DNA from: Anaspis maculata
Lineage: Eukaryota > Arthropoda > Insecta > Coleoptera > Scraptiidae
Length of the DNA stretch: 64,000 bases
NCBI GenBank assembly: GCA_949128115.1
Contig: OX421962.1
Location: 35,425,745 to 35,489,744 of the forward strand
Reading direction: 5' to 3'
The translations under genes and the position numbers were made by a program. How positions within the stretch are numbered: the first letter of the stretch is position 1; the number at the start of each line of letters is the position of its first letter. Of the stretch, positions 34,625 to 46,917 are shown in pieces. The notes beneath the pieces were generated by a model that did no database searches, was not told where the DNA came from, and saw nothing but the letters and a program-made list of their open reading frames with translations.

Positions 34625-35690
34625 ATCTTGAAAACGAAGCCTTTAATCAAAATTTTGCGGAGTTACTTTTTCTTTCAAATTGAACATAGAACTCAAAAAT
34701 ATGACCAATTCTTGAAATTTCAAAGGTGTGAAAAATTAGGGAGCAAAAAGAGGGGTGCCCTCTATTATCTACGCCCTTGGATAATTTTGATGGAACGCGT
34801 TATTATCGTTCGATACAGACTCACTCAAGTAGACTTTGGTTCAGATTTAAACAAGATCGGTTGAATGGTTCAAAAGTTATGCTAAAAAACCGATTTTTTA
34901 TTTCCAAAGGGGCTTATTTCTATTCCTTTGAAGGGCTATATCTCCGTTATTATGCACCTCTGAAATTTTTGATTTTAAGAAAAAAATTACGTTGGACCAC
35001 CCTGTATAATATGGCAAACGTTTCTACGTTTTTCCATTATACAGGCTGGTCCAGTTTTTGATACAATAATTTTGAGAGATGATAGAGAATCAAAAGTGAA
35101 AGGTACTTTCTTCAGAAAACATATTTAAGAAATGCCTAATAACGGAGATACAGCCCTCCAAAGTCGAAAATAAATAATCGTTTTTTCCGCGTAACTTTTG
35201 ACCCGTTCAAGTGATTTGATTCAAATTTGGACCAAACTTTCACTGAAATTATCTTTGGTCGAATAATCATAACGTGTTTCATAAAAAAACCCAGGGGCGT
35301 AGATATTAGGGGGGTGCCGGTGCCTCCTCTCTCCCCACCCATTTTCCTGTTTCCACCCCCTAGTTATTTTTTAATACTGTTCAAATTTTTGAATTCAGCG
35401 TTCAGTTCAGAAAAGATATCACTATTCCAGTAAATTTTGTATGAAGGCTTCGTTAAGGAGATATTTGGGTTTGAAATTTTGTGAAACATTCCAAAATCGC
35501 CATTTTCCACAGCCCAATTTGTTTTTTCCTTGAAAACTTCTTGTTTCTCAGAAAAGAAGGTGGTTTATCAACTCAAAAATTTTATGAAAACCTATTTTAA
35601 CTGAGAAATCATGAGTTTTTTTGTACTTTAATTTTTAGACCTTTGAATGTGGTTCTTTCGAGGTGTTTTACAAACCTTGAAATCTAACGA
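34620..35690. mobile_element. Foldback family D, rearranged head-to-head copy
   Basis: 34620-35005 corresponds to the right half of the complete element at 40010-41058 (AAGCCTTTAATCAAAATTTT, TCTATTATCTACGCCC, GGTTCAAAAGTTATG, ending ACCACCCTGTATAAT). 35035-35690 corresponds to its left half and centre (TATACAGGCTGGTCC, TTTTGAGAGATGAT, GGCGTAGATATTAGGGG, then ATCGCCATTTTCCACAGCCC). The two terminal sequences therefore meet in the middle, about 30 bp apart, and the sequence that is central in the complete copy lies at the right edge. This is either two adjacent truncated copies or a circularly permuted form. Confidence 0.65.
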
Positions 35691-35739
35691 ACAGAACAAA
35701 ATAGGTGGGAGTACCGGGATTTTTCATCAATACCGATCA

Positions 35740-35870
35740 GATCCCTGCTGCCGGGACTTTTAGATCTAGTTTAAGGATCCCGGCTGCCGGGACCCGAGCT
35801 CAAAACCGGAAGGATCGCGGCTGCCGGGACTTTTAGACTTGGTTTGAAGATCCCGGCTGATGCTGGAACC
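35740..35870. repeat. 36-bp minisatellite, about 3.6 units
   Basis: Units start at 35740, 35776, 35813 and 35849. Each begins GATCCCGGCTGCCGGGACTT or a one-to-few-base variant, and the first and third continue TTAGAYYTRGTTTRA. The core CCGGCTGCCGG is itself near-palindromic. The last unit is cut short by the SINE-like segment. Confidence 0.8.
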
Positions 35871-36118
35871 AGATCCACTGCCTTTGCGGCACCCCTGTGT
35901 GTTCCAACACAGGGTAGGGATTTTCACCGACCACCAACATCGCATGGGGTCGGCACCATCGTTCGTATTTTACGTGCTAGCAAGTATTTCAACCAAATTA
36001 AAGAGCTTGTTTTCGAGGCGAGAATCCCAGCGTCCACCCCACAGTGGGACTTAAACCCACGACCTCTAGCGTAGTATAGTCGAATATCGAATACGCTGAC
36101 CACTACACCACAAGCTCC
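35870..36118 (-). mobile_element. tRNA-derived SINE-like element
   Basis: On the minus strand from about 36118: GAGCTTGTGGTGTAGTGGTC contains an A box (TGGTGTAGTGG), and GTGGGTTTAAGTCCCAC is a perfect T arm holding the B box (GGTTTAAGTCC). No matching acceptor 3' strand follows, so it is not a functional tRNA gene. The body continues with CGCCTCGAAAACAAGCTC and GTGCCGACCCCATGCGATGT toward 35880. Transcription by RNA polymerase III would start at the head. Confidence 0.65.
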
Positions 36119-37619
36119 TCAGGTAGATATATTCCTTTGGTAATTATATGACCCCCGTAATCAAGACATTATTGATTCATAATTAACCTGTAGGAAATGA
36201 ATATGTCAACGTTCATTAAAAGTGATCGTTGCTTAGAAAAACTAGTAAGTGTTTCCTTAGCTAAATTGCCATTTTTTTAACCCTGTCCAATTTCGATATA
36301 CCTATTAGAATAGGCTAATTTGAGTTGACACTTAAATTGAATTATTAGCCATAGGGTCGGCTTGCTTCTCTACCTATTCATATAGAATAGAGGGCCTACA
36401 GTTCAAAGTGGATCCCGAACTACAACTGAATAGCAACAGCTGTATCACTATTCCAAAGGAAGCTTTTGAGGGCCGAAGTATTCGGAAGATTCGCTCAGGG
36501 TTACATGTAATATTATTTCAGACATTCAACTGCCTAGTTATGAATGAATAATTTATCACAATAATTAGAACATATTAGTAGGTACCTACCTATAAATGGG
36601 TAGAGAGTAGGATGGGGAACTTATTGCTCTCCAACATCATTTCGTGCAGTAATTTGTTCGATCTACATAACCTTAATACCAATACAGAAGTGCTCTACAT
36701 ATTAGACCCACCTTGCGCAAACAGTCCCATTAGACCACTTATTACGCGTATAAATTAACATTCTTCAGCCCATCATCATCATCATCCAAATGTTTGTGGT
36801 GCACCTTCATTGATTATTCATGGGGCACGGAATGGACGCGGAGCTTCTCGTCGTCATCAGCTCACGATTGCTCTTATTGGAACGTGGAAATCGCCGCGTT
36901 ATAGACCCGAGCTCGAGGAGAATCCCTTCACAAGGACCGCACTTCAAAATTCCGCTGAAAAAGGACATCGCGCGCGTCGAGGAAGCTATTTGCAATCCTC
37001 CTACCTGAAATTGCGACTGTTTCGTTCCACACAGCACGGCACCTCCTGGGCGATGCTCTGGAAATTAAATCTCCCAAAATGACCGTAATTCTGGACCGCT
37101 TTGTGGCATTTTGGGTGGGACGTGATCGAGCTTTCGTGCCAGAACGTATCATTAAATGCCCCGCGTATTGCGAAGAGAGTCCTGCTGTTGGTGGCCCGCA
37201 AGCTATGCGAACATCAGCAAAGCGATATTCCATTCCTTGAGGTGGACCTGTTCTGTAAATAGCCACCAAAGCGCCAGTTGACGCCTACCGTTCTTCTGGG
37301 CACAATAATAAGTGTTTCGGCCTGTCGGCGTATCGCTGTCCGCTGAACGCTTTATTCCATTCGATGTGAATGGAAATTGGTGTTAATTCAAATTGACAGC
37401 AGTACTGAAGTTTATGTACCTAGGTACTAGCACGCGTGGAGATTTTTTTACGTACAGGAAAATTATGAGAACTCGACGCCAATTGCGTAATGAACTGGGA
37501 ATATAGAATTTATTGCAATTCGCACCTGAATATGGTTCAATTTTTCATCACGTAGAATTAATATTTCTGCCGTGAGCTAGTCGATGATTGATGCCATGAT
37601 ACTCCTGGCAGTAATTTGT
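36119..37619. other. Unassigned
   Basis: 36800-37270 is relatively GC-rich with overlapping frames of up to 113 codons on both strands (plus 36810-37082, minus 36928-37269). None shows a known motif and the opposing frames compete, so I call no gene. A (CAT)n run lies at 36772-36786. Confidence 0.3.
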
Positions 37620-38150
37620 TCTGTTTGTTTTTATTGTTTATTACTACTTCCGCGACAATGGTGATGACCATTCAACGACAGCGACCCCTTGCCCTTGCCT
37701 GGAAATTTCACGTAATCATCCCTGTATAGGATTGTTGTGAACTTGTGAGAAAAAACATGTATAAGTAGTACATGAATATGTTCAAGTGAATAACAGTTAT
37801 TGTCGCACTTGGGTACGTATTGCTCTACTCTTCTATGCTTAGCTTCGCTGTTGTTCGCGCTCTTGAATCGACTCCTTTCTCTGATTCTGAGCCGCTTCTC
37901 TATACACCCGCTTATGTGTTCCGGAATATTCCAGACTTCCTCTGGAAAAGCCTCGGATCTTCTTGACATTTCCATTCCATCATTATTTTACCTGTAATCG
38001 CAAGAGGTCTACAAAAGTAAAAAAATTCCGTCAAACTTTTGATGCCAGCTCCTCCGCCAATAGTGCAAGTGTGTGTCTTATCCACGCATCGTGGTCTCCA
38101 ACGAGGTTCATTAGGAACATATTTTCAGAGATACACATACTTTCAAAATC
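37620..38150 (-). repeat. LTR-like segment, copy 2
   Basis: Related to 31000-31420 by the TTCGCTGTTGTTCGCGCTCT block (37851-37870), CCTCCGCCAATAGTGCAAGT (about 38050) and ATCGTGGTCTCCAACGAGGT (about 38087). The minus strand carries GGGTGTATAGAGAAGCGGC in the position of the TATA-like box of copy 1. Both copies are preceded on the plus strand by an AT-rich TTTATTACT stretch. The ends are undefined. Confidence 0.4.
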
Positions 38151-39150
38151 ACAAGTGACCACTTCTTCGTGGAACCAGATGTTTGCGGAAATAGGAATTA
38201 AAAGATCCCATAGATATTATTCTCCTATATACTCAATCTCCTTTATTTAATACACTACTCATACCAGTATATTATAATTTTTGTATTTTCACATCTTTTT
38301 GCACCTCACAGAAATTTTCTTTTCAAAAAACTAGAATAATCACGATTCTATGGATCATAATTTTGAATTTGCATTAAATTTTGTTGTGATTGCATCTGAT
38401 GTCTTGTAACATCAGTCAGGTTATCCAACGTTACAAAAAAAAAAAGTGAGCTACTACTGCAAATACAAAAAAAAAAATAGAATGTATTATAGCAATACTC
38501 ACCCTTGGTATTTTGTCTCTTGATGTTCAGCACCTTCACCATTACTGTATTAGAATTCGCCACATGTTCATCTCTTGACTATAGTCAATGGGTATACCCA
38601 TCCAATTCTTGTACCTTGTACCCTTTATTTCCAGAGTCAACTCTTCAGTTCAACCAACGCGGCGTAGCCAAAGTTCTCCATTTTGTCTTGAAATTACTTA
38701 TGTGTGGCATCAGGTCTCAGCATTGTTCTAATGTTCTAAATATATTTGGGATCCTGCCTGTCTTTGTCTCATCCAACTTGATCTCGAGTCGATTCTATGG
38801 TTCGATTAGGATAGGTAATATTTATTATTGTATTGAATCTATCTTTATAAATCACATTCTTACTAATTTACTTGACTTGAGTTTGACTTTATTCCGTAAG
38901 TTGAAATTCCAACTCCAACTTTCAGTTCACTCTTCTCAGCTCTCAGCTCACACAGAAATATCGGCTTCTTAACGATAGTGGGGGTAAGTGGAAATTCGAG
39001 CGAAAATTAACAAAAAATCGGTTGTGTCACCCCGAAACTTCCCCCACGAGTAGCAAAGAACGGATGGAAATTTTATGATGAGACGTCCCTTCGGGTGGGA
39101 AGTTAGAATTTGGGAGAAAAATTGAAGAATTGGGATATTTTCTCTAATAA
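38151..39150. other. No recognisable gene
   Basis: A(10-12) runs occur at about 38437 and 38468. The 155-codon plus frame at 38505-38972 (MVFCLLMFSTFTITVLEFAT at its start) is hydrophobic at first but resembles nothing known and has no conserved pattern I can point to. I leave it unannotated as a gene. Confidence 0.3.
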
Positions 39151-39845
39151 GGGCTCCATCATTTGAGTCCGGTCTCCATAAGCCAGGCCGGTTACTTATT
39201 TTGAAGTGGTAAACTCTCGGAAAACTTGAAGAATTTTGAGAGAAATTGCCTGAAAATGTTCAAGAATCACTTAAAAGAAGCTGGAATAAATATGTTCACA
39301 CGCTAAAAAGTTATAGAAATTTGCAGTTTTTCACAAGAAACCAAAATTATGTAGAAAGAAAAGCGAGTGAGGCAGTCAGACGCATTGGATGGTACATGGA
39401 TGGAGGTGAACGATCTGGAACTGGCATCACAAAAATAATGGAAATCATTTGCAGGAAATTGGAAATTTAGAAAATTCGAATTTTCCGGAAAAACCTCAAA
39501 TCTTTTTCCAAATCATCATGTTCAGATCGTCAATTACGGCTTCACTTTAAGCTCCATCATTCGAATCCGGTTTCGATAACCCAGGCCTGTTTTACATTTT
39601 CAACAGGGAAATTCCCGAGAAATTGAGAAGAAAACTATTGGAAAATGTTCAAGAGCCAGTAACCCCTTGTTTGAAAAAAAAATGGTGAAAATTTGTTCAC
39701 GGGATGAAAATTTGGAAAATTTGCGGTTCTTCTAGAGATGAAAACTTGGAAACCGTGAGTCCGATTTCGAAAATTTTCTTTCCAAAAATTAATTTTTTGA
39801 TAATTTTTCAATTTAATCTTTTTTTCAACTTTAATTCGCAGCTTG
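39151..39845 (+). repeat. Direct tandem duplication, unit about 398 bp
   Basis: GCTCCATCATTTGAGTCCGG (39153) recurs as GCTCCATCATTCGAATCCGG (39550). The two copies stay co-linear: CCAGGCCGGTTAC / CCAGGCCTGTTTT, CTGAAAATGTTCAAGAATCA / TTGGAAAATGTTCAAGAGCC and AAATTTGCAG.TTTTTC / AAATTTGCGGTTCTTC. The second copy is shorter and more diverged. No coding meaning is seen. Confidence 0.65.
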
Positions 39846-40009
39846 TCTGCACCTAAAATGAATATTTCGTGGGGCTCACCGCATGTCAAAGTTGGCATTG
39901 TAGTTTTTTCAAATTCACGGAATATACAAATTTCATTTCAAAAAAACTACCGTCAGAAAACCAGAACCGTGCCGATTTTGAAAATGGGTCTACACGACGC
40001 TCAATCCAA

Positions 40010-41058
40010 TATACAGGGTGTTCGGGTTTGGCTATTACAAACTTTGAGAGATGATTCCCCTTCAAAAATAAAACCGAAAGAACAAAAAACTCATGGTCCT
40101 TGAATGCTTCCTTAAAAAGATACAGGGTGTTGAAGTTGACTTTTTTTAATCGTTTTTTCACCGTAACTTTTTAACCGTTGAACCGATTTTGATCAAATTT
40201 TAACCAAAGTTTAGTCAACTGAGTCTCCATCGAATAATAATACCACAATCCATCAAAGATTCCTGGTGGCGTGGATAATAGGGGACTGTCCCCTATTTTT
40301 GCCCCTATTTTTATATCTTTCAATAATTTTTTGAAATTGATGATATTTTCGGATTCTAAGTTCAATTTAGAAGAAAAAGTTTCTCTTGCAAAATTTTGAT
40401 AAGAGGCTTCATTTCCAAGATATTTGGTTTTTAAACTTTGGAAAACATCTCGAAATCGCCACTTTCCAGAGCCCAAATTGTTTTTCTCTGAAAAGGCCTC
40501 GTTTCTTAGCCGAAAATGGCAGTAAATCAACCTAAGCGACCTAGAAAACTTATTCCAGTTGAGGAATCATAAGTTTTCTTGGATTTTAATTTTTAGGCCT
40601 TTGAAAGTCGCGATTTCGAGGCGTTTTCCAAAGTTTCAGACCCAAATATCTCGAAAATTGAAGCCTCTAATCAAAATTTTGCAAGAGTAACTTTTTTTTC
40701 TAAATTGAACGTAGAATCCGAAAATATCAACAATTCTGAAAAATAGTTGAGGTAGATAAAAATAGGGGCAGAAATAGGGAACAGTCCCCTATTATCTACG
40801 CCCCAGAAATTTTTTGATAAATTGTGGTATTATTATCGATGGAGACTCATTTGACTGAACTTTGGTTAAATTTTGATTAGAATCGGTCCAACGGTTCAAA
40901 AGTTACGGTGAAAAAACCATTTGAAAAAGTCAACTTCAACACCCTGTATCTTTTTAAGGAAGCATTTTAGGACCATGAGTTTTTTGTTCTTTCGGCTTTA
41001 TTTTTGAAGGGGAATCATCCCTCAAAGTTTGTAATAGCCAAACCCGAACACCCTGTAT
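40010..41058. mobile_element. Foldback family D, complete copy
   Basis: The left end TACAGGGTGTTCGGGTTTGG is exactly inverted at the right end, CCAAACCCGAACACCCTGTA. The arms pair through CTCATGGTCCTTGAATGCTT / AGCATTTTAGGACCATGAG, then a second internal terminus, TACAGGGTGTTGAAGTTGAC at about 40122 and GTCAACTTCAACACCCTGTA at about 40929. They continue through TAATAGGGGACTGTCCCCTA / TAGGGAACAGTCCCCTATTA to a centre near 40540. The nested TACAGGGTG units sit in the same place in both arms. Non-coding. Confidence 0.88.
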
Positions 41059-41269
41059 GTACTTTCGATATCAGTTTGACTTTTTCGAAAAAAGTTTATC
41101 GCCGAGCAGTAATGAATTTTTGAGTTGAGTCCTGCATCAGAAGCGAGTCGTTCTGGTCAAAATTCGGGCGAAAGGCCTTCTCAAGTGGCAACGGCTAGGA
41201 GAAGTTTTGAAAATTCATACCGCTAGACTGGAAAATGGTGGAAGATTGCAACTCCAGACTTGATTTGAC

Positions 41270-41802
41270 TCTTTTGTTTTGTTGCTTGCTGCCAAATTTG
41301 GTCCCAATCCATCTGATAGATTTTGAATAATTGAATGGTAAAGTTTTGAAATTTGACATTTTTTATTATTTGACAGATGACAGATAGGGGAAAACTTTCA
41401 ACTGTTCTGAATACAGTTTTTTATGGGCTCTCAAACGGTATATTGCAAGTCAAGTTTCGTGATGTATAACATCTGTCATTCTTTGATAGTGGCATTTCCG
41501 TTGGACAGATGACAACCAAAAACTAATGGGCTCATTCCAGGGACCAACAATGTCCGCATGCCGAATTTTAAGTCGATCGGATCAACGCTGCGGCTGTAAT
41601 CGTAGAAGGTTACAGACAAACACACAGACACACAGCCAGGCACACACAGATAGACATCACTCCAAAAATGTTCTTAATCGCCTTGGGGGACCTCAAAATG
41701 GATATATCCGTCTTCATCTCGAAAATTTATTCTAGCGCGTTCACAATACTTCCCCTCCTCGTTGGGTGGTGGGTCGGGGAAGTAAAATCTATCTATCTAT
41801 CT
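41270..41802 (+). repeat. Dispersed repeat (family A-like) with (TATC)n end
   Basis: Carries TGACAGATGACAGATAGGGG, GCCGAATTTTAAGTCGATCG and ACAGACAAACACACAGACAC. These strings are typical of family A and of the fragment at 50340-50560. It ends with GGGGGACCTCAAAATGGATA..., GAAGTAAAAT and five TATC units (41788-41802). A short tandem repeat at the end suggests a retroposon 3' terminus. Confidence 0.5.
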
Positions 41803-44800
41803 AATTTCGATTTGCATCCCTGACATGTCAACGTCACCGTATATTGTTTTTTTTTTGCGCTTTTTTTTCAAAATCAGTTGTTCTCTTTTTGAATCCATTA
41901 TTTGATCCTTGTTGATATAACAGCAATGTAAAGAGTTAGTGAAGACATCTTCAGTGGCGCAGGGAAACTTTAAAGGACGTCGATTTCGAGAATCCCAACC
42001 GTCAGTGTGTTTACCCCTTTTTTCTTCTCTTCGAAAACTCCAACCACTAAACATGTAAACACTACAAGAGTTTACATTTGGTAAACATTTTGCCTCTTTC
42101 GTAATTATTCAAAACACTTCTAATTTCCAACAAGAAATACACATCGACAACAATAATTATAAACCACAAAGGACAACTTGAAAGTAAACACATAACAAGT
42201 GCACGTAAGTAATAATGAATAATCTACGCCGTTCTTCTGTACGCGCATCCTTCAATAAGTACTCTTCTGACGCTGATGGCGCTTCCCACAAGGCAATAAA
42301 TTTCGCTACAATCTGCCATACAAAGGTAACCTTACCGTGCCATATGTCACTACCAAGAAACACTGAAAAATGCAAGTACACGCATGTAATGGTTTGCCGT
42401 CTTCTATATTCGAAGTGTAAAACATGGCGGGAAATGGACGCGGTTGATGTGAAACTCTTTAGGTGTGTTGCAGCATGTACAAGAGAAGAAGAGGAATAAG
42501 AAGAGTAGGAGGGTTTGGCTGATGCTTCGCCGTGCGAGGACAATATGTTTCAATTAATTGAACGTGATCGTCGGTAAGTGTTCTGGGCGGTAGGTCGCGA
42601 AACGGCTCACGCCTTGACGAGCAGTTTACAATTTGCATTCCGATGCATGGATTATGCTAAAGGAGAACCTGTTGTTGTTGGGTTGAAGTTGCACCAGAAG
42701 CCGCCTGCTTACCTCCACCTGACTGACTGATATCAGATACAATTTATCATACTGACATGGTCACTGAGACGACGTGAACCACTCTTTGCTGGGTCTTATG
42801 CCGTTAGCAAGCGCTCGATGAATTTGGCAAAGTCTCGAACGGTTCCTCCACTAATGATACAGTCGGCGAGTCAGGGCTTGTGACGTATTACTGAATCGGT
42901 GTCTTTGGCGAATATCGTAACAGTGTGTTTATCAAGTCGGTTCTTACTCCGCCTTCAATAAAATTTACGCCAAAAAGTGATCCTATGAATGACATGCATT
43001 GAAAGTCAAAATCTCTTGTAGAGAAAGCCTGCTTATAGTACAGGAAAAACAGTGAAAAATCGCCAAAAATCGCACCTGGGGGTTTTGAAATATTGGAGGG
43101 GGAGTAAAAAATTGCAGCTTGAAATATAGGGGATGAAAGCTGTCAATCCATTGGATCCAAATACATCCTAATCCGACGAATTGTATCCCAAAATCCAAAA
43201 AAAAAAATTATTTTTGGATTTTGGAATTGCCAATGGGCTCAGACCAAAGTACATCCTTGTAGCTTTCGAAAGAGACCAAAATGGTGAAAATCCGTCAAGG
43301 AATAAACCCAGACGGATTGATTTCGCAACGCTTATTTCACCAATTCAACTCCGTCCTTGAACAGGTTGTTTCGTACCTTTGTCATGGTAATCCGACATAA
43401 TTCCAGGCGCAAGTCGGACTTAAATTTGAGCCCTACTTTGTTGAAATAAAAATTTAAAGTAAAGCTCATTTTCCTCCTCGACTTCAGCCGTTTACTATGT
43501 CACTGAAGTATTGGACGTATTGTATACTTGAAACCTCTTGTTGTATTAGGTTATACTTCACTAGTTACTACTTGTATTAGGACCTTCAAAGAATAAAAAT
43601 CGATTGATTCTAGAAGAAACCACAATTCTTGAATTCTTGATAATGGAAATCATGATGATCTGGTACCCAGGGTGCAGGAAGAAAGCCTCAGCAAGGATTT
43701 CTTGGGCCTCTCAGCAATACAACCCCACTCCAGAAATTTCGCTATCTCTAAAGCAAGCCTGAGGGCTGACCTTATTTTAGTCTTCAAATTTCTCTTATAC
43801 CCATCTATTTAAAATCAGAATATAATATTGTTTGTTTTTTTGAAAAAAACAGCTCGCATTTTTACAAGATCTCACATGACTTATGATAAACCCTATTCAT
43901 ACGAAAAGTGATGAATCAAAATTCCATTCTAAACAAACTTCGACTTCGCGCCTGCATGGAGACAGCGCAAATTTTTCACTAATTGAATTTCGCGTGAGTA
44001 TATTGGTAAATAACAATAATCTAGATATACAATAATTATTTCATTCGTACTATAACCGAACATGCACTTCCCTTCTTTTTTTTTCATCAATCACACAAAG
44101 AGTACCAAACCACACAATCTCGAGTGTTTATCACTTTTAATGCCATTACAATTATTAACATTACGATGGGAAACCTAGACGCGGATACTCGCGCGACTGG
44201 AATTCGGGTTAAGTGCCCGATAAAATTTCGAATAACTCTTCTGATGCGCTTCCATTGTAATAGTAAAAACTCGAATTTATGTAACAATGAAAATTAGCCC
44301 ATTAGACATGTCAAACAGGTCTCTTCTCCTGGTAGTTACTATTATGATACGGCCATCGAGTATCGGGTATCTCTCATATTGCGCACTTGCCGTGAAAATT
44401 ATTGAATGTTTTTAATGTTCGTGTGTCATTACGGCATGTTCAGAAATTGAGTTGAACAAACACTCCGAGAATCACCATTCATATGGTAATGACGGAAAAT
44501 TGATTTGACACCACATTTCGTATTGTTGTTGCCTGTGGTGCGCGCTTATAATACCGGGAGTTTTATAAAGCTCCTGCGTCTGTATGCTCGTGTTAAACTG
44601 GCACTTTACATCTCATAACAAAACTTGAATTTCACAATCTACTGAACAAATTGTGCTTCACTTGAATACATAAAGGCGCATTATGAGGTGGAGAAACTGT
44701 GGGTGGCATGCATGTAAAGGTAGGTGCTGTGTACTAGCTAGCAAATTAGCTATTATTTAACAAGCGGCAAATAGACCGCACCGCGAGCCAGAAAACGTTG

Positions 44801-45849
44801 TTTTAAAGGTTCAAAGTTTGAAAAAAAAATGCACTGATGTGACGCAAATTCAAACAAGATTTCTTGTACTACACTTTAGATAAAAATCTTCAATAATTGG
44901 TTCAACAACATACTTGCGTCGACATCACAGGCCGGGTACCTCCGCCATTTTAGATTTACGTCAAATAGACCTAATCTGAATGGCATTTTGGAACTCAAAA
45001 TAACCATTCCATCAGGCCTCATTATATTATGCCCGAATCGCACCCTCTCAAAACCGCATTATATGAATTCTGCAAATCATTTCGCATAATCGCGCCACCC
45101 GTTATTATTATTATTTACCCTTTTCTATTTCGGAGCGAACAAATAATGAAGCCCTGAAGGAACATTATTTTTTCTTGACGCCTCTCGACAAAGGATTTAA
45201 ATCGTCGTCGGCTGATCGGCGTTACAGTCGGTAACCTTACACTGTGCAGCAGGTATTTTTCAATTCTTGTACATAAAGAATTTTTATGACAAATATTGAT
45301 TTCACAAGCTTTACCGGTTGAAATGCGACAACTCCCGCGAGACCACAGTATCACGTTGACCCCTGGCCTAGATATTGTATCAATTATTCAAGGAAGGCGA
45401 GAAGTGGAGGCATCGTACCGATGCAAAAGTGATCTGATCTAATAATAATCAACAAATCAACCGACATCATTTGCATTATACCCTTTTCACGAGTGGATCC
45501 AAATTACGTCTTGACTGCCGAGAATTACAAGAGGACTGATGACTGACCTTATTAGTGATTGGGCACAAAACTGGAGCTTGAATATGGGGTGTCTCGAAAT
45601 TTCCGTTGTCGGCATCGGAATCCAGGTCAGTTTATGGAAATGCTTGAAAAGTGCCAGGAAAATGTAGGAAAAAAATCGGGTCTTCAATTTTTGAAGATAT
45701 GGGAAATGGGGTGTCAAACGTAGGTCATTCCAGTCCTTCTAGTTTCAATATTTAAAAAAAAAAAAGCACATTAGCACACTATTTGAACCGGGATAATGTG
45801 TGAAAACTAGAAAACACCACTTGTTTATTTATGTCTATTTAGTATTTGT
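41803..45849. other. About 4 kb without recognised genes
   Basis: The longest frame is 128 codons on the minus strand (42157-42543) opposite a 94-codon plus frame (42215-42499). Neither has a known motif. No inverted repeats with TACAGGGTG ends were seen. This is the largest stretch free of recognised mobile elements. Confidence 0.35.
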
Positions 45850-46022
45850 TTATCACAGAGGGTAAATCAAGAACCTCGAAAACTGTTTTTCCACTAAAAT
45901 GCCTCCAAACCATTCGGTTGGTCCCTCAGCCGATGTCCAGCAGAAGAGACACGGTTTTTCACCAAAGAATTTTTTCAAAGAAAATTGCAGAGAAACAGCC
46001 AATTTTTTACTTCATGGCTCAC
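45850..46022. mobile_element. Short MITE-like repeat, copy 2
   Basis: Second copy of the 34441-34624 repeat. It ends at ATGGCTCACCCCCG, directly followed by TACAGGGTGTTCC of the next element. A 120-codon plus frame runs across both elements and is not a gene. Confidence 0.5.
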
Positions 46023-46440
46023 CCCCGTACAGGGTGTTCCAGAATTGATGGCGGAGAGGTATTCATAGACTGTTTTTATGATAATGACGAGATTGAGATT
46101 GGTTATGAACTTTTTTTGCAAATTCGACTGTTTTTTCAACTTCTGTCAGTCAACTCTGGAACCATTGATGGGATTTTTTTTACAATTCGACTTGAAGATC
46201 TACAGTGAGTGAAACTATTGTTTTGTCAAAAAACAACTCAGTGTCAGGCCGTTTGGAGTTATTTTAAAAAAAATATGAAAAAAAAATATGAAAAAAAAGT
46301 TGAACTCCGAAGTCATATCTCCGTCATGAAGCCGAATTTCGGAAACAAATTGCACAAGAGGTCTCCCCATCAAATGTGGAGAGACACTGTCTATATGTTT
46401 CTTTTTATATCACTGATTTCGGGACGCCTGTATATTTAAC
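46023..46440. mobile_element. MITE-like element with TACAGGGTG end
   Basis: Starts TACAGGGTGTTCCAGAATTG and ends TTTCGGGACGCCTGTATAT. The outermost bases are partial inverted repeats (ACAGGGTGTTCC against GGGACGCCTGT), but the arms do not pair. No ORF of note. Confidence 0.45.
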
Positions 46441-46577
46441 GAAAATTAAGCATATACGCTTAATACGCAGTAGGTGATATTTTTCATACATAATAGGGTC
46501 CCTGTATACATTTTATTTTCAGTACATACCGCATAATATCATCAAAAAGTCTGCAATAAATTTTTCACGCCAAGAAC

Positions 46578-46908
46578 ACGGTTACTTTGGTTCTGTGTGA
46601 TTCTAGTTAGTTGGGCAAATTTTCTGGTTTAGCATTGTAATCTTGGCGCCTTTTTACCTGGTGTGAAACGGTTTGTCCAAAATTAAGGTTATGTTGCTTA
46701 TCAAACTGATATCAAATATTGAAATCTTGGAAAATTGACCTTGATTTACGTGGAAAAGCCTAGACGGCTTCGTGTCTCGTCTTGAATTATTGTGCCGAGT
46801 ATCGCCAGTGCGTATAAGTAACCAACCGCAAAGTTTTGGAGATTTCTATATTTCACATTTGGAATCTCTCAGCCAACTAGAATCACAGTAGAGTTGAACA
46901 TGCTATAC
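46578..46908. mobile_element. Non-autonomous TIR element (copy 2 of 2)
   Basis: Shorter relative of 385-1190. Shared: TGTGATTCTAGTTAGTTGGG near the left end, AAGGTTATGTTG in the left interior, and CAGCCAACTAGAATCACAGT at the right end. About 475 bp of the middle is missing relative to copy 1, an internal deletion as is common in non-autonomous DNA transposons. Confidence 0.65.
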
Positions 46909-46917
46909 TACTTGACA

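Noticed and set aside
36807..37269. Overlapping ORFs of 76-113 codons in a GC-rich patch.
   Set aside because: Open frames on both strands compete, as expected from base composition, and no motif distinguishes one.
38505..38972. A 155-codon plus-strand ORF with a hydrophobic start.
   Set aside because: No recognisable domain, and nothing in the surroundings supports an exon.
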